Shown: positions 1 to 5,437 of the stretch, in pieces
Layout of the letters: every line of letters starts with the position of its first letter
How positions within the stretch are numbered: the stretch's first letter is position 1
DNA from: Candidatus Latescibacterota bacterium
Lineage (GTDB): Bacteria; Latescibacterota; 4484-107
Length of the DNA: 13,977 nucleotides
Assembly (NCBI GenBank): GCA_030613045.1
Contig: JAUWMS010000012.1
Coordinates: forward strand, 1-13,977
Reading direction: 5' to 3'
Translations under genes and position numbers: made by a program
Notes under the pieces: generated by a model
The model's input: the letters and a program-made list of their open reading frames with translations, nothing else
Told to the model about the DNA's origin: nothing
The model's database searches: none

Positions 1-869
1 GAGCGCGATATGAGAAGATATACCTACGCAATCTGAAGGACACGGTCGGGACTGATTTGGTGGCGATCCCGCAGCGGGAGATGGTTGATAAGATGAACGA
101 GGCGGACGAAGAGGAGGCCGGGAAGGTCGCCCGAAGGTGGATCGAAGAAGCGGAGGGAATGAAGGGGACCAACGAGGCCGAGGTGGTGAAATCGGCAAAA
201 CTCTATCTCGCTATGAAGGAGTTGATGGAGGAGCACCACTGCCAGGCGATCACTACCGAAGGCTATACCGTCTTTCGAACCTACAAGGGAGGTTCCATTC
301 CCTCTCAGGGGTTACCCGCTTCGCAATTTTATACGGATGGCATAGCGGCCACCTCCGAGACGCTGATAGACTCTTTGATCACTCAGCAGCTCGGCTTAAC
401 CCTCACCGGTAGCACCGGTTTTAACGGGGATTACCTGATAGACCCCTTTAACGAGATAGCCATCATTGGTCACTGCGAGTGCCCGATCAACCCCTACGGG
501 GACGATAGAAAAGTGTCCTACGTTGTAAGAAATTTGCCTTTATGGGAGGAAAATAAAGGCGGCGCCTGCGTTCAGGTGAACTTGCCCGTGGGAGAGACGG
601 TTACGGTAGCCAAGATAAGCATGTACGACAGGAAGATCACCCTCTTTACCGGGGAGACGGTCTCCGGCGAGGAATTGTTTGCCGGGTGGGACGACATTCT
701 GTGCAGGACGAAATTGGCGGTTAAAACCGACGCAGAAGCGTTGCTCGAACATCTCGACTGGAAGACGTTCGGCAACCACAGGGTGGCCTTCTACGGGGAT
801 CACAGGCAGAGCTTCAAGGATTTGGCCGTTTTGATGGGGTTTGAGGTCATGGAGGACGATAAGGATTGA
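1..869 (+). CDS. L-fucose/L-arabinose isomerase-like protein, 3' part (5' end outside window)
   Basis: The reading frame is open from the first complete codon (base 3) to a TGA at 867-869, so the gene begins upstream of the window; 288 residues are visible. The TTG at 57 has no convincing ribosome site and I do not take it as the start. The fold signature is that of the C-terminal part of FucI/AraA-type ketol isomerases: a Cys/His stretch GHCECPINP near 466-492, a long beta-rich segment with a KITLFTGETVSG-type strand (about 630-668), and the terminal FGNHRVAFYGDHR motif (about 766-804), which in this family precedes a helix lining the active site. Related proteins isomerise aldoses to ketoses in the cytoplasm with a divalent metal; the substrate here cannot be read. 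The catalytic Glu/Asp/His metal ligands cannot be checked because much of the N-terminal half is missing. No sugar kinase or aldolase lies next to it on the visible side. Confidence 0.8.
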   Translation, partial: ARYEKIYLRNLKDTVGTDLVAIPQREMVDKMNEADEEEAGKVARRWIEEAEGMKGTNEAEVVKSAKLYLAMKELMEEHHCQAITTEGYTVFRTYKGGSIPSQGLPASQFYTDGIAATSETLIDSLITQQLGLTLTGSTGFNGDYLIDPFNEIAIIGHCECPINPYGDDRKVSYVVRNLPLWEENKGGACVQVNLPVGETVTVAKISMYDRKITLFTGETVSGEELFAGWDDILCRTKLAVKTDAEALLEHLDWKTFGNHRVAFYGDHRQSFKDLAVLMGFEVMEDDKD

Positions 870-1096
870 GGATTAAACAACTTGCTTGTTATCTCACGCA
901 AAGCCGCAAAGGATTTTTGCCTTCGGAAGGGGGTTTTCTTTGTGGTCTTTGCGGCTTTGCGTGAGGGGAAAGGGACATTTATTTGATCCTCGATCCTAAG
1001 GAAGCTTAACGAACGGATTTTCGTCTTTTCCAGCGGAAGGGATTGTTAAAGAATCGAAAGCTTTTGAGAGAGTGGAGCAGACTGTTGAGGTAATAG
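870..1096. other. Intergenic region with one long hairpin repeat
   Basis: This gap between the isomerase-like gene and the LarC-like gene holds the hairpin repeat described at 893-965 and its conserved downstream flank gggacatttattt (971-983). The remaining hundred bases before the GTG at 1097 show no further gene, RNA or strong promoter that I can support. Confidence 0.6.
893..965. repeat. Hairpin repeat B, copy 1 (CACGCAAAGCCGC family)
   Basis: Perfect 19-base inverted arms at 893-911 and 947-965 (ctcacgcaaagccgcaaag and its reverse complement) enclose a 35-base loop that contains gccttcgg. It starts 24 bases after the stop codon of the isomerase-like gene. A second copy in the same orientation lies at 5320-5381, and both are followed by gggacatttattt. 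Such an arrangement could act as a transcript end or mRNA stabiliser, but there is no T-run, so intrinsic termination is not shown. Confidence 0.85.
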
Positions 1097-2365
1097 GTGA
1101 GTAGAGGTGATTCAGCCGGCGGCCCCGGCCTTATAGCACTTGACCCCGCGATGGGCATGGCCGGGGACATGTTCTCGGCGGCCCTCATCGGGTTGGGCGT
1201 TCCGGCTCCGGTGGTGACCGGTGCCATGGAGCGCGCAGCACGCCCTTTGGGTATAGCTAAGGTGCAAGCGGAGACTGTCCGCACAAAAGAGGGACCAGGG
1301 GTACGCCTCCGGATCGAGCTGGAGGCTAACGATTTCCACCTGACTGCCAGCGACGCTCGCACGTACTTAGAAGCGTCCGTCAGAGCGGAGCATTTGAGTC
1401 CCCCGTATGCCGAGTTTTCCCGGCGGGCGCTGGAGATCCTCATCGCTGCCGAACGGGAGGCTCACAGCGGCGGGCGATTGGATGTGGGCGAGCTGCACCT
1501 GGAGCCCATCGGCTTAGTCCACACGCCTTATTCCCATAAAGCGCCGAGCCAGCCCAAAAAGGGGGCAAAAGGCACGTTCTACGTGGAGCTTTTTCCCGAG
1601 TTGGCAACGGGGCTTGCGGGGGTGGAGGCTTTTTCCCACCTCTACGTCATTTCCTACCTGCACCGGTCGTCCGGCTACTCGCTGACCGTGACGCCGCCGT
1701 GGCAAGAGGGCGAGAGACCTCGGAGGGTAGGGCTTTTCGCAAGCCGCTCACCCAACCGTCCCAGCCCTCTTGGGTTCACCCTGACTGAGGTGCGCCGGAT
1801 CGAGGGGAATCGGATTTACACCGGCCCCCTGGATCTGTTCGATGGGACGCCGGTGGTGGATATCAAACCCCACCTGCGTACCCTGGACGAGACCGATTTG
1901 GGCAACGACGGATGGCTCGCCGACAGCGATCACCTGCGGCTCCACAAGGAGGGGATACCGCATCCCCACGCCAGTGAAGAAGCGGTTTTGCACGAGGCGC
2001 AGGACATCCTGTTGGATGTTATGGGAGCGGCTAAGGGGCTGGAGTTCTTAGGGGCTTCATTGGAGGGCGTAGTCTGCCTGACGCCGATTTCGGTGGGTGG
2101 GGGGAAGGTCCGGTTTTCCCACGGCGTACTACCGGTGCCGGCTCCGGCAGTTACGGCTGTCCTTAAACGGTACAGGATTCCCCACGTTGCCGGGCCAGTG
2201 GACGTGGAGCTTCTGACGCCCACCGGTGCCGCCTTGCTGGCCGCGCTCCAGCCCAGGTGGCGTCCGCGTGAAATGGGCCCGGAAGGCAAGGTTACCCGAC
2301 GAGGGTTGGGCCTTGGCACCAAGGAGTTAGAGCCGCTCAACAGACTGTGGCTCATGCTGATGTAG
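1097..2365 (+). CDS. LarC1-like nickel-pincer cofactor protein with an inserted TrmO/TsaA (UPF0066) methyltransferase domain
   Basis: 422 residues, GTG start with tgagg 6 bases upstream. Residues 12-130 match the LarC N-terminus: ALDPAMGMAGDMFSAALIGLGVP, then the helix ending AEREAHSG (118-125). From about residue 134 a full TrmO/TsaA domain begins (LEPIGLVHTPYSH), with the family motifs GLFASRSPNRPSPLG (212-226) and DGTPVVDIKP (249-258), ending near 290. LarC resumes at EEAVLHEAQDILLDVMGAA (294-312) and continues through GGGKVRFSHGVLPVPAPA (334-351) and ELLTPTGAALL (371-381) to LGLGTKELEPLNRL. LarC acts in nickel insertion into the pyridinium-bisthiocarboxylate nucleotide of lactate-racemase-type enzymes; TrmO is a SAM-dependent beta-barrel enzyme that N6-methylates t6A37 of tRNA. 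Without the insert the protein is about 265 residues, the size of stand-alone LarC1; the CTP-binding LarC2 part is absent and not found downstream. The first His of the LarC HFHE motif is not conserved. No larA/B/E is in the window. Domain calls are firm; the joint function is unknown. Confidence 0.88.
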   Translation: MSRGDSAGGPGLIALDPAMGMAGDMFSAALIGLGVPAPVVTGAMERAARPLGIAKVQAETVRTKEGPGVRLRIELEANDFHLTASDARTYLEASVRAEHLSPPYAEFSRRALEILIAAEREAHSGGRLDVGELHLEPIGLVHTPYSHKAPSQPKKGAKGTFYVELFPELATGLAGVEAFSHLYVISYLHRSSGYSLTVTPPWQEGERPRRVGLFASRSPNRPSPLGFTLTEVRRIEGNRIYTGPLDLFDGTPVVDIKPHLRTLDETDLGNDGWLADSDHLRLHKEGIPHPHASEEAVLHEAQDILLDVMGAAKGLEFLGASLEGVVCLTPISVGGGKVRFSHGVLPVPAPAVTAVLKRYRIPHVAGPVDVELLTPTGAALLAALQPRWRPREMGPEGKVTRRGLGLGTKELEPLNRLWLMLM

Positions 2366-2403
2366 CTTATAAGTTCTTGGACAAAATTATTTTCATATTC
2401 ATC

Positions 2404-2478
2404 AGGAAGCCAGGAACCCAGGAGAAAGGCCATCCCTATGCCATTCATCCCAGGTCTCTCCTGGCTTCTTGGATTCCT
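2404..2478. repeat. Hairpin repeat C, copy 1 (CCAGGAAGCCAGGAG family)
   Basis: Arms 2404-2427 and 2455-2478 pair at 20 of 24 positions (aggaagccaggaacccagga against the complement of tctcctggcttcttggattc). A second copy of the same family lies at 5162-5232. It is nested inside the 2372-2790 element. Confidence 0.8.
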
Positions 2479-2516
2479 TATGGTATCGCGGGCGCTACGG
2501 TGAAATTTTGGGAAGG

Positions 2517-2629
2517 TAATTTTGTCCACCTACTTATACCTCTCCTCAGAACATCCATCCAGACTTCCGAAGTTTGCAAAACTTCGGAAGTCTCTCCCAT
2601 GCTCAGCGCTAAGTAGGTGGACAAAATTA
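2517..2629. repeat. 113-base element with perfect 20-base inverted ends
   Basis: The ends taattttgtccacctactta (2517-2536) and its exact reverse complement (2610-2629) are 20/20 identical and enclose 73 bases that themselves hold the palindrome 2561-2593. The same end sequence with one change occurs at 12237-12255, so this is a repeated terminus and not a chance hairpin. It has no coding capacity and is likely a MITE-type insertion. Confidence 0.82.
2561..2593. repeat. Perfect 15-base-pair hairpin inside the 2517-2629 element
   Basis: The arms agacttccgaagttt (2561-2575) and aaacttcggaagtct (2579-2593) pair perfectly around a 3-base loop gca. This is a very stable stem on either strand and could terminate or shield transcripts; it is the innermost layer of the nest at this position. 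Confidence 0.85.
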
Positions 2630-2634
2630 AATTG

Positions 2635-2761
2635 CACCGCAGAGTCCGCAGAGATCACAGAGAAAGTCCCTGTGAAAGTGGGAAAGTGGAAGGAGTCTCA
2701 CCGTCTCACTTTCTCACCTTCTCATCTTCTTCCCTCTGCGGGCTTTGCGGCTTTGCGGTGA
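2635..2761. repeat. Inverted repeat E, copy 1 (CACCGCAGAG...TTTGCGGTGA) with a nested inverted repeat
   Basis: The left arm caccgcagagtccgcagag (from 2635) pairs imperfectly, with small gaps, with the right arm ending ctttgcggctttgcggtga (to 2761). Inside, 2672-2689 (gtgaaagtgggaaagtgg) and 2706-2723 (tcactttctcaccttctc) form a second inverted repeat, 14 of 18 matching. The right arm is related to the half-elements at 9017-9051 and 12191-12225. Confidence 0.72.
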
Positions 2762-2887
2762 GCATAAGAAAATAAGTTTGTCCAAGAACTCAGGAAGGGG
2801 GGGGGACAGGAAAAGAACCGGGATTTTGCTGGCGATGTGAGGATGGATGCAGGCCATTTATTGAATGTTTTATCTGAGGAGGTGAAT

Positions 2888-3934
2888 GTGTTAATTGACG
2901 CTAAGACTCAAGACATCCTGAGGAAAAAGTTTGAGCAGGAACTTCGGGAGACGGTGGATGTCAAGGTATTTACCCGAAGCATTCTCACCGGCAATGAAGA
3001 TCCCCAATACGCGCAGTTTAGCAAAGACTTAGTGAAGGAGCTTTCTGAGATCAATCCTAAGATCAAGGGGGAATTTCTCAGTCTGGAGAGTGAAGAGGCC
3101 AAGGAGCACCATCTTTCTGTTTCACCGACGATTCTTATTGGCAAGGAGTTGGGCTATTCCATAGCCTATTGGGGAGCCCCTGCGGGACATGAAGCCAGTG
3201 GGTTTATCGAGACGATATCTTTGGTTTCCCAGGGAGAGAGCGGCCTGGATACTTCCTCCAAGGCAAAATTGGAGGGGATAGATCAATCGGTTCTTTTGGA
3301 AACTTATGTAACGCTTAGTTGTTCCTATTGTCCGCAGGCCGTTCTTTTGAGCCATCGGATGGCTATCGAGGTTCCCGGGAAGATCACCTCGCGCTATGTC
3401 GAAGCCCAGGAAGTGATGGATCGAGCTCGGGAATTCAGCGTATCGAGTGTCCCTCAACAGGTGATCAACGAAGAGTTGGATTCTGTTACTATCGGAGTTC
3501 AACCCGAAGGGACCTTTGTAGATCAGATCTTACTTTTTGGGTCCTCCCGGGCGGAAGAAATTCTTTCTCAGGAAAGAGAGCAGACGAAAAAAAAGGAGGA
3601 ACTTGTAGATAAGCCAGATTATCCGATTGTCTTAAACGAAGACAATTTTGATCGGGCCGTGAATCAGTATCCTTTTTTAGTCGTGGACTGCTGGGCAGAG
3701 TGGTGTATGCCCTGTCGAATGGTTTCTCCGACGGTAGAGCGATTAGCCAAGAAACATGCAGGGGAAATCGTTTTCGGGAAATTAGATGTAGATGGAAATC
3801 AGGGGGTCGCCTCTCGATTCGGGATTATGTCTATTCCCACGTTGCTCGTATTTAAGAACGGGAAAAAAGTGGATGCTATTGTCGGGGCTTTGCCTGAAAA
3901 CGCCTTGGAGCAAAAGCTCCGTGTCCATGCATAG
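2888..3934 (+). CDS. Protein disulfide oxidoreductase (PDO-type) fused to a C-terminal thioredoxin
   Basis: I place the start at GTG 2888 because a perfect aggaggtg site lies at 2877-2884; an in-frame GTG at 2837 would add 17 residues but has no such site. The product is 348 residues with three thioredoxin folds. Domain 1 (about 1-115) has the PDO signature YWGAPAGHE (94-102) but no CXXC. Domain 2 (about 135-220) carries the redox pair C145-S-Y-C148 in ETYVTLSCSYCP, with the cis-Pro region VSSVPQ (185-190). After a charged linker (224-245) domain 3 is a classic thioredoxin: WAEWCMPCRM (269-278, C273/C276) and SIPTLLVFKNG (316-325). PDO/glutaredoxin-like two-domain proteins (TIGR02187 group) exchange dithiols in archaea and some anaerobic or thermophilic bacteria; an attached thioredoxin could pass electrons internally. 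It has no signal peptide, so it is cytoplasmic. It is followed 22 bases later by the UroD-like gene, probably one transcript. Its sequence looks more A+T-rich than the LarC gene before it. Confidence 0.9.
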   Translation: MLIDAKTQDILRKKFEQELRETVDVKVFTRSILTGNEDPQYAQFSKDLVKELSEINPKIKGEFLSLESEEAKEHHLSVSPTILIGKELGYSIAYWGAPAGHEASGFIETISLVSQGESGLDTSSKAKLEGIDQSVLLETYVTLSCSYCPQAVLLSHRMAIEVPGKITSRYVEAQEVMDRAREFSVSSVPQQVINEELDSVTIGVQPEGTFVDQILLFGSSRAEEILSQEREQTKKKEELVDKPDYPIVLNEDNFDRAVNQYPFLVVDCWAEWCMPCRMVSPTVERLAKKHAGEIVFGKLDVDGNQGVASRFGIMSIPTLLVFKNGKKVDAIVGALPENALEQKLRVHA

Positions 3935-3956
3935 ACGATGGAAAGGTAGGATAGAG

Positions 3957-5078
3957 ATGACCAAGAGAGCGATGAACCTGAGGGTGTTTGAGGGGAAGGA
4001 GAGCCCGGAAATTTTCTTCCAGCCCCGTATCGAGTGGTGGTATTGGTATAATAGGGACCGGGGGACCCTGCCTGAGCGATACAGGGAGATGGGCATGCTG
4101 GACGTCTTCGACGATCTGAAGGTCTCCATCCGGTACATAAGCTACTTCACAGGCCTTCCGGGAGCCACAGCGGTCAGATACTCGGACAAGGTGAACATCA
4201 AGGAGAAGGTGGAAGGGGACAGGAGATTTGTTATCACCGAGACCCCGAAGGGGGAGCTGGTCACCGAGCAAAGGACGTCCTCCGAGGGACAATGGCGCAT
4301 CGTGAAGTATCCTATCGAAAACGGAGACGATGTAGAAAAGGCGATAGCGCTCTTCGAGAACACGCGCTCTGTGTTCATCAAGGAGAACTTTGAGAGAGGG
4401 GGTGCGTTTTTCGGGGAAAGGGCCGAACCTCAGTTTTTTGTCCCCAGGAGCGGCTATCAGCACCTCGCTCTGTATGGAATGGGGGTGGAGAATCTGATCT
4501 ACGCCCTGGCGGATGTTCCCCAAAAGGTCGAAAGGCTCATGGAGGCCATTGACCACTCCTACGATGCCCTCTACGAGAACATAATCTCCTACGGGAAGGT
4601 GAGGATAGTGAACTTCGGGGAGAATATAGACGGCCACATTGTTTCCCCGCGCTATTTCGAGAAGTACTGCATCCCCTTTTACGAGAAGAGGTCGGAGCAA
4701 CTGCGAAGGGCCGGGGTATACACCCACATCCACATAGATGGGAGCTTCAAGCCTTTGCTCAAGTATCTCAAAAATTTGCCCTTCGACGGTTTGGAGGCGC
4801 TTACTCCTTTTCCCCAGGGGGATGTGAGTTTAGAGGAAATGAAGGAGGCAATCGGGGATAAGATCCTCTTAGATGGGATTCCCGCTATCCTGTTCCTTCC
4901 GGACCGTCCGATGGAGGAACTGGAGGAGTGCGTGGAGAAGGTTGTGAAACTTTTTTATCCCAGACTTATCCTCGGAGCCTCCGATGAGGTCCCGCCCCCG
5001 GGGGATATAGAGCGGGTGAGGTACATCTCTCAGTATTGCCGGAACTACCTGAAGAAGACTTCCCTGCCTCCAAGTTGA
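3957..5078 (+). CDS. Uroporphyrinogen decarboxylase (UroD) family protein, probable methyltransferase-type
   Basis: ATG at 3957 with aggtagg at 3944-3950; the frame is open further upstream, but only inside the redoxin gene. The 373 residues have the UroD-family TIM-barrel pattern: PRIEWWYWYNRDRG near the N-terminus (23-36), a long middle region, FGENIDGHIVSPRYFEKYCIPFY-type strand-helix (220-242), GVYTHIHIDGSFKPLLKYL (253-271), FDGLEALTPFPQGDVS (276-291) and KILLDGIP (302-309), then LILGASDEVPPPGDIERV (337-354), the usual C-terminal loop. In this family heme-pathway UroD decarboxylates uroporphyrinogen III, whereas relatives such as MtaA/CmuA transfer methyl groups between corrinoid proteins and thiols with a His-x-Cys zinc site. 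Here the corresponding place reads H257-I-H259-I-D, so neither role is proven, and the N-terminus is unlike heme UroD. It is probably co-transcribed with the preceding redoxin. Cytoplasmic. Confidence 0.85.
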   Translation: MTKRAMNLRVFEGKESPEIFFQPRIEWWYWYNRDRGTLPERYREMGMLDVFDDLKVSIRYISYFTGLPGATAVRYSDKVNIKEKVEGDRRFVITETPKGELVTEQRTSSEGQWRIVKYPIENGDDVEKAIALFENTRSVFIKENFERGGAFFGERAEPQFFVPRSGYQHLALYGMGVENLIYALADVPQKVERLMEAIDHSYDALYENIISYGKVRIVNFGENIDGHIVSPRYFEKYCIPFYEKRSEQLRRAGVYTHIHIDGSFKPLLKYLKNLPFDGLEALTPFPQGDVSLEEMKEAIGDKILLDGIPAILFLPDRPMEELEECVEKVVKLFYPRLILGASDEVPPPGDIERVRYISQYCRNYLKKTSLPPS

Positions 5079-5161
5079 AAACTTGAGATTAAGTTCAACG
5101 TATAGGAATTTCCATTTTTGGGTTCGATTCAATTTCCGGGCAGAATCTTTTCCAATTAGAA

Positions 5162-5232
5162 AACCAGGAAGCCAGGAGAAAAGCGATCTCTCCAAGATGG
5201 ACCTTAGACATCTCTTGGTTTCCTGGATTCCT
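5162..5232. repeat. Hairpin repeat C, copy 2
   Basis: The arms aaccaggaagccaggaga (5162-5179) and tctcttggtttcctggattc (about 5211-5230) pair at most positions. It belongs to the same family as 2404-2478, sharing aggaagccagga in the left arm and tcctggattcctga/ttggattcctta at the right. It lies about 80 bases after the UroD-like stop. Confidence 0.75.
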
Positions 5233-5242
5233 GATAGAAAAC

Positions 5243-5415
5243 ATGCTCTGTTTATCGAAGGCTTATAAAAGCCCGCCCGAAGGGCGCTAAGTGCTGAGAC
5301 AAAATTATTTTCATATTTTCACGCAAAGCCGCGAAGGACTTCTTGCCTTCGGGAGAAGGTTTTCTTTGCGGGCTTTGCGTGCGGGAGACGGGACATTTAT
5401 TTAATGCTCTGTTTA
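5243..5415. repeat. 12-base direct repeats flanking the leader plus hairpin B unit
   Basis: The sequence atgctctgttta occurs at 5243-5254 and again at 5404-5415. Both copies are followed within two bases by gaagg. The 149 bases between them contain the short stem 5274-5286, the leader and hairpin B. The pair could be a target-site duplication made when that unit inserted, or a small unrelated duplication. Confidence 0.6.
5299..5381. repeat. Leader (acaaaattattttcatatt) followed by hairpin repeat B, copy 2
   Basis: The 19-base leader at 5299-5317 is identical to 2381-2399 and 17/19 identical to 12112-12130. It runs directly into hairpin B: left arm cacgcaaagccgcgaag (5320-5336) and right arm ctttgcgggctttgcgtg (5364-5381), paired with one gap and one mismatch. 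Compared with copy 1 (893-965) the loop and arms have drifted but the flank gggacatttattt (5390-5402) is kept. Confidence 0.8.
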
Positions 5416-5437
5416 GAAGGGAAGAAGGAGGCCCGAT

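Larger units (their letters stand above)
2372..2790. repeat. 419-base composite element bounded by 23-base inverted ends
   Basis: The ends are agttcttggacaaaattatt... (2372-2394) and its reverse complement (2768-2790), 22 of 23 bases matching. The element begins 7 bases after the LarC-like stop codon. It encloses, side by side, three further inverted-repeat units: hairpin 2404-2478, the 2517-2629 element with a palindrome inside it, and the 2635-2761 element with another inverted repeat inside it. No transposase or other gene lies inside, so if mobile it is non-autonomous (MITE-like). The terminal stretch acaaaattattttcatatt (2381-2399) recurs at 5299-5317. Confidence 0.8.
2366..2887. other. 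Gene-free region made of nested repeats
   Basis: This 0.5 kb stretch contains no credible gene; short open frames across it merely cross repeat arms. It holds the composite inverted-repeat element 2372-2790 with its internal elements (listed separately), a run of nine G at 2797-2805, and the ribosome site for the redoxin gene at 2877-2884. Confidence 0.7.
5079..5437. other. Gene-free region with two hairpin repeats and a shared leader
   Basis: This 359-base gap contains hairpin C copy 2 (5162-5232), a short GC stem (5274-5286), the leader acaaaattattttcatatt (5299-5317), hairpin B copy 2 (5320-5381), a 12-base direct repeat (5243-5254 and 5404-5415) and the aaggagg site of the MFS gene (5425-5431). 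The first 80 bases after the UroD-like stop show nothing I can name beyond a weak, bulged inverted repeat around the stop codon. Confidence 0.7.

Noticed and set aside
893..965. Intrinsic terminator
   Set aside because: The stem is strong but the loop is 35 bases and no U-tract follows; the repeated occurrence elsewhere identifies it as a dispersed repeat. A terminating role remains possible but not shown.
1930..2529. 199-codon open frame on the minus strand
   Set aside because: It overlaps the LarC-like gene and then repeat arms; no motif.
2347..2761. Two short plus-strand frames across the gap after the LarC-like gene
   Set aside because: They translate the inverted-repeat arms only and have no ribosome site.
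3876..4733. 285-codon open frame on the minus strand
   Set aside because: It is antisense to the UroD-family gene, has no recognisable motif or ribosome site, and arises from that gene's codon pattern.
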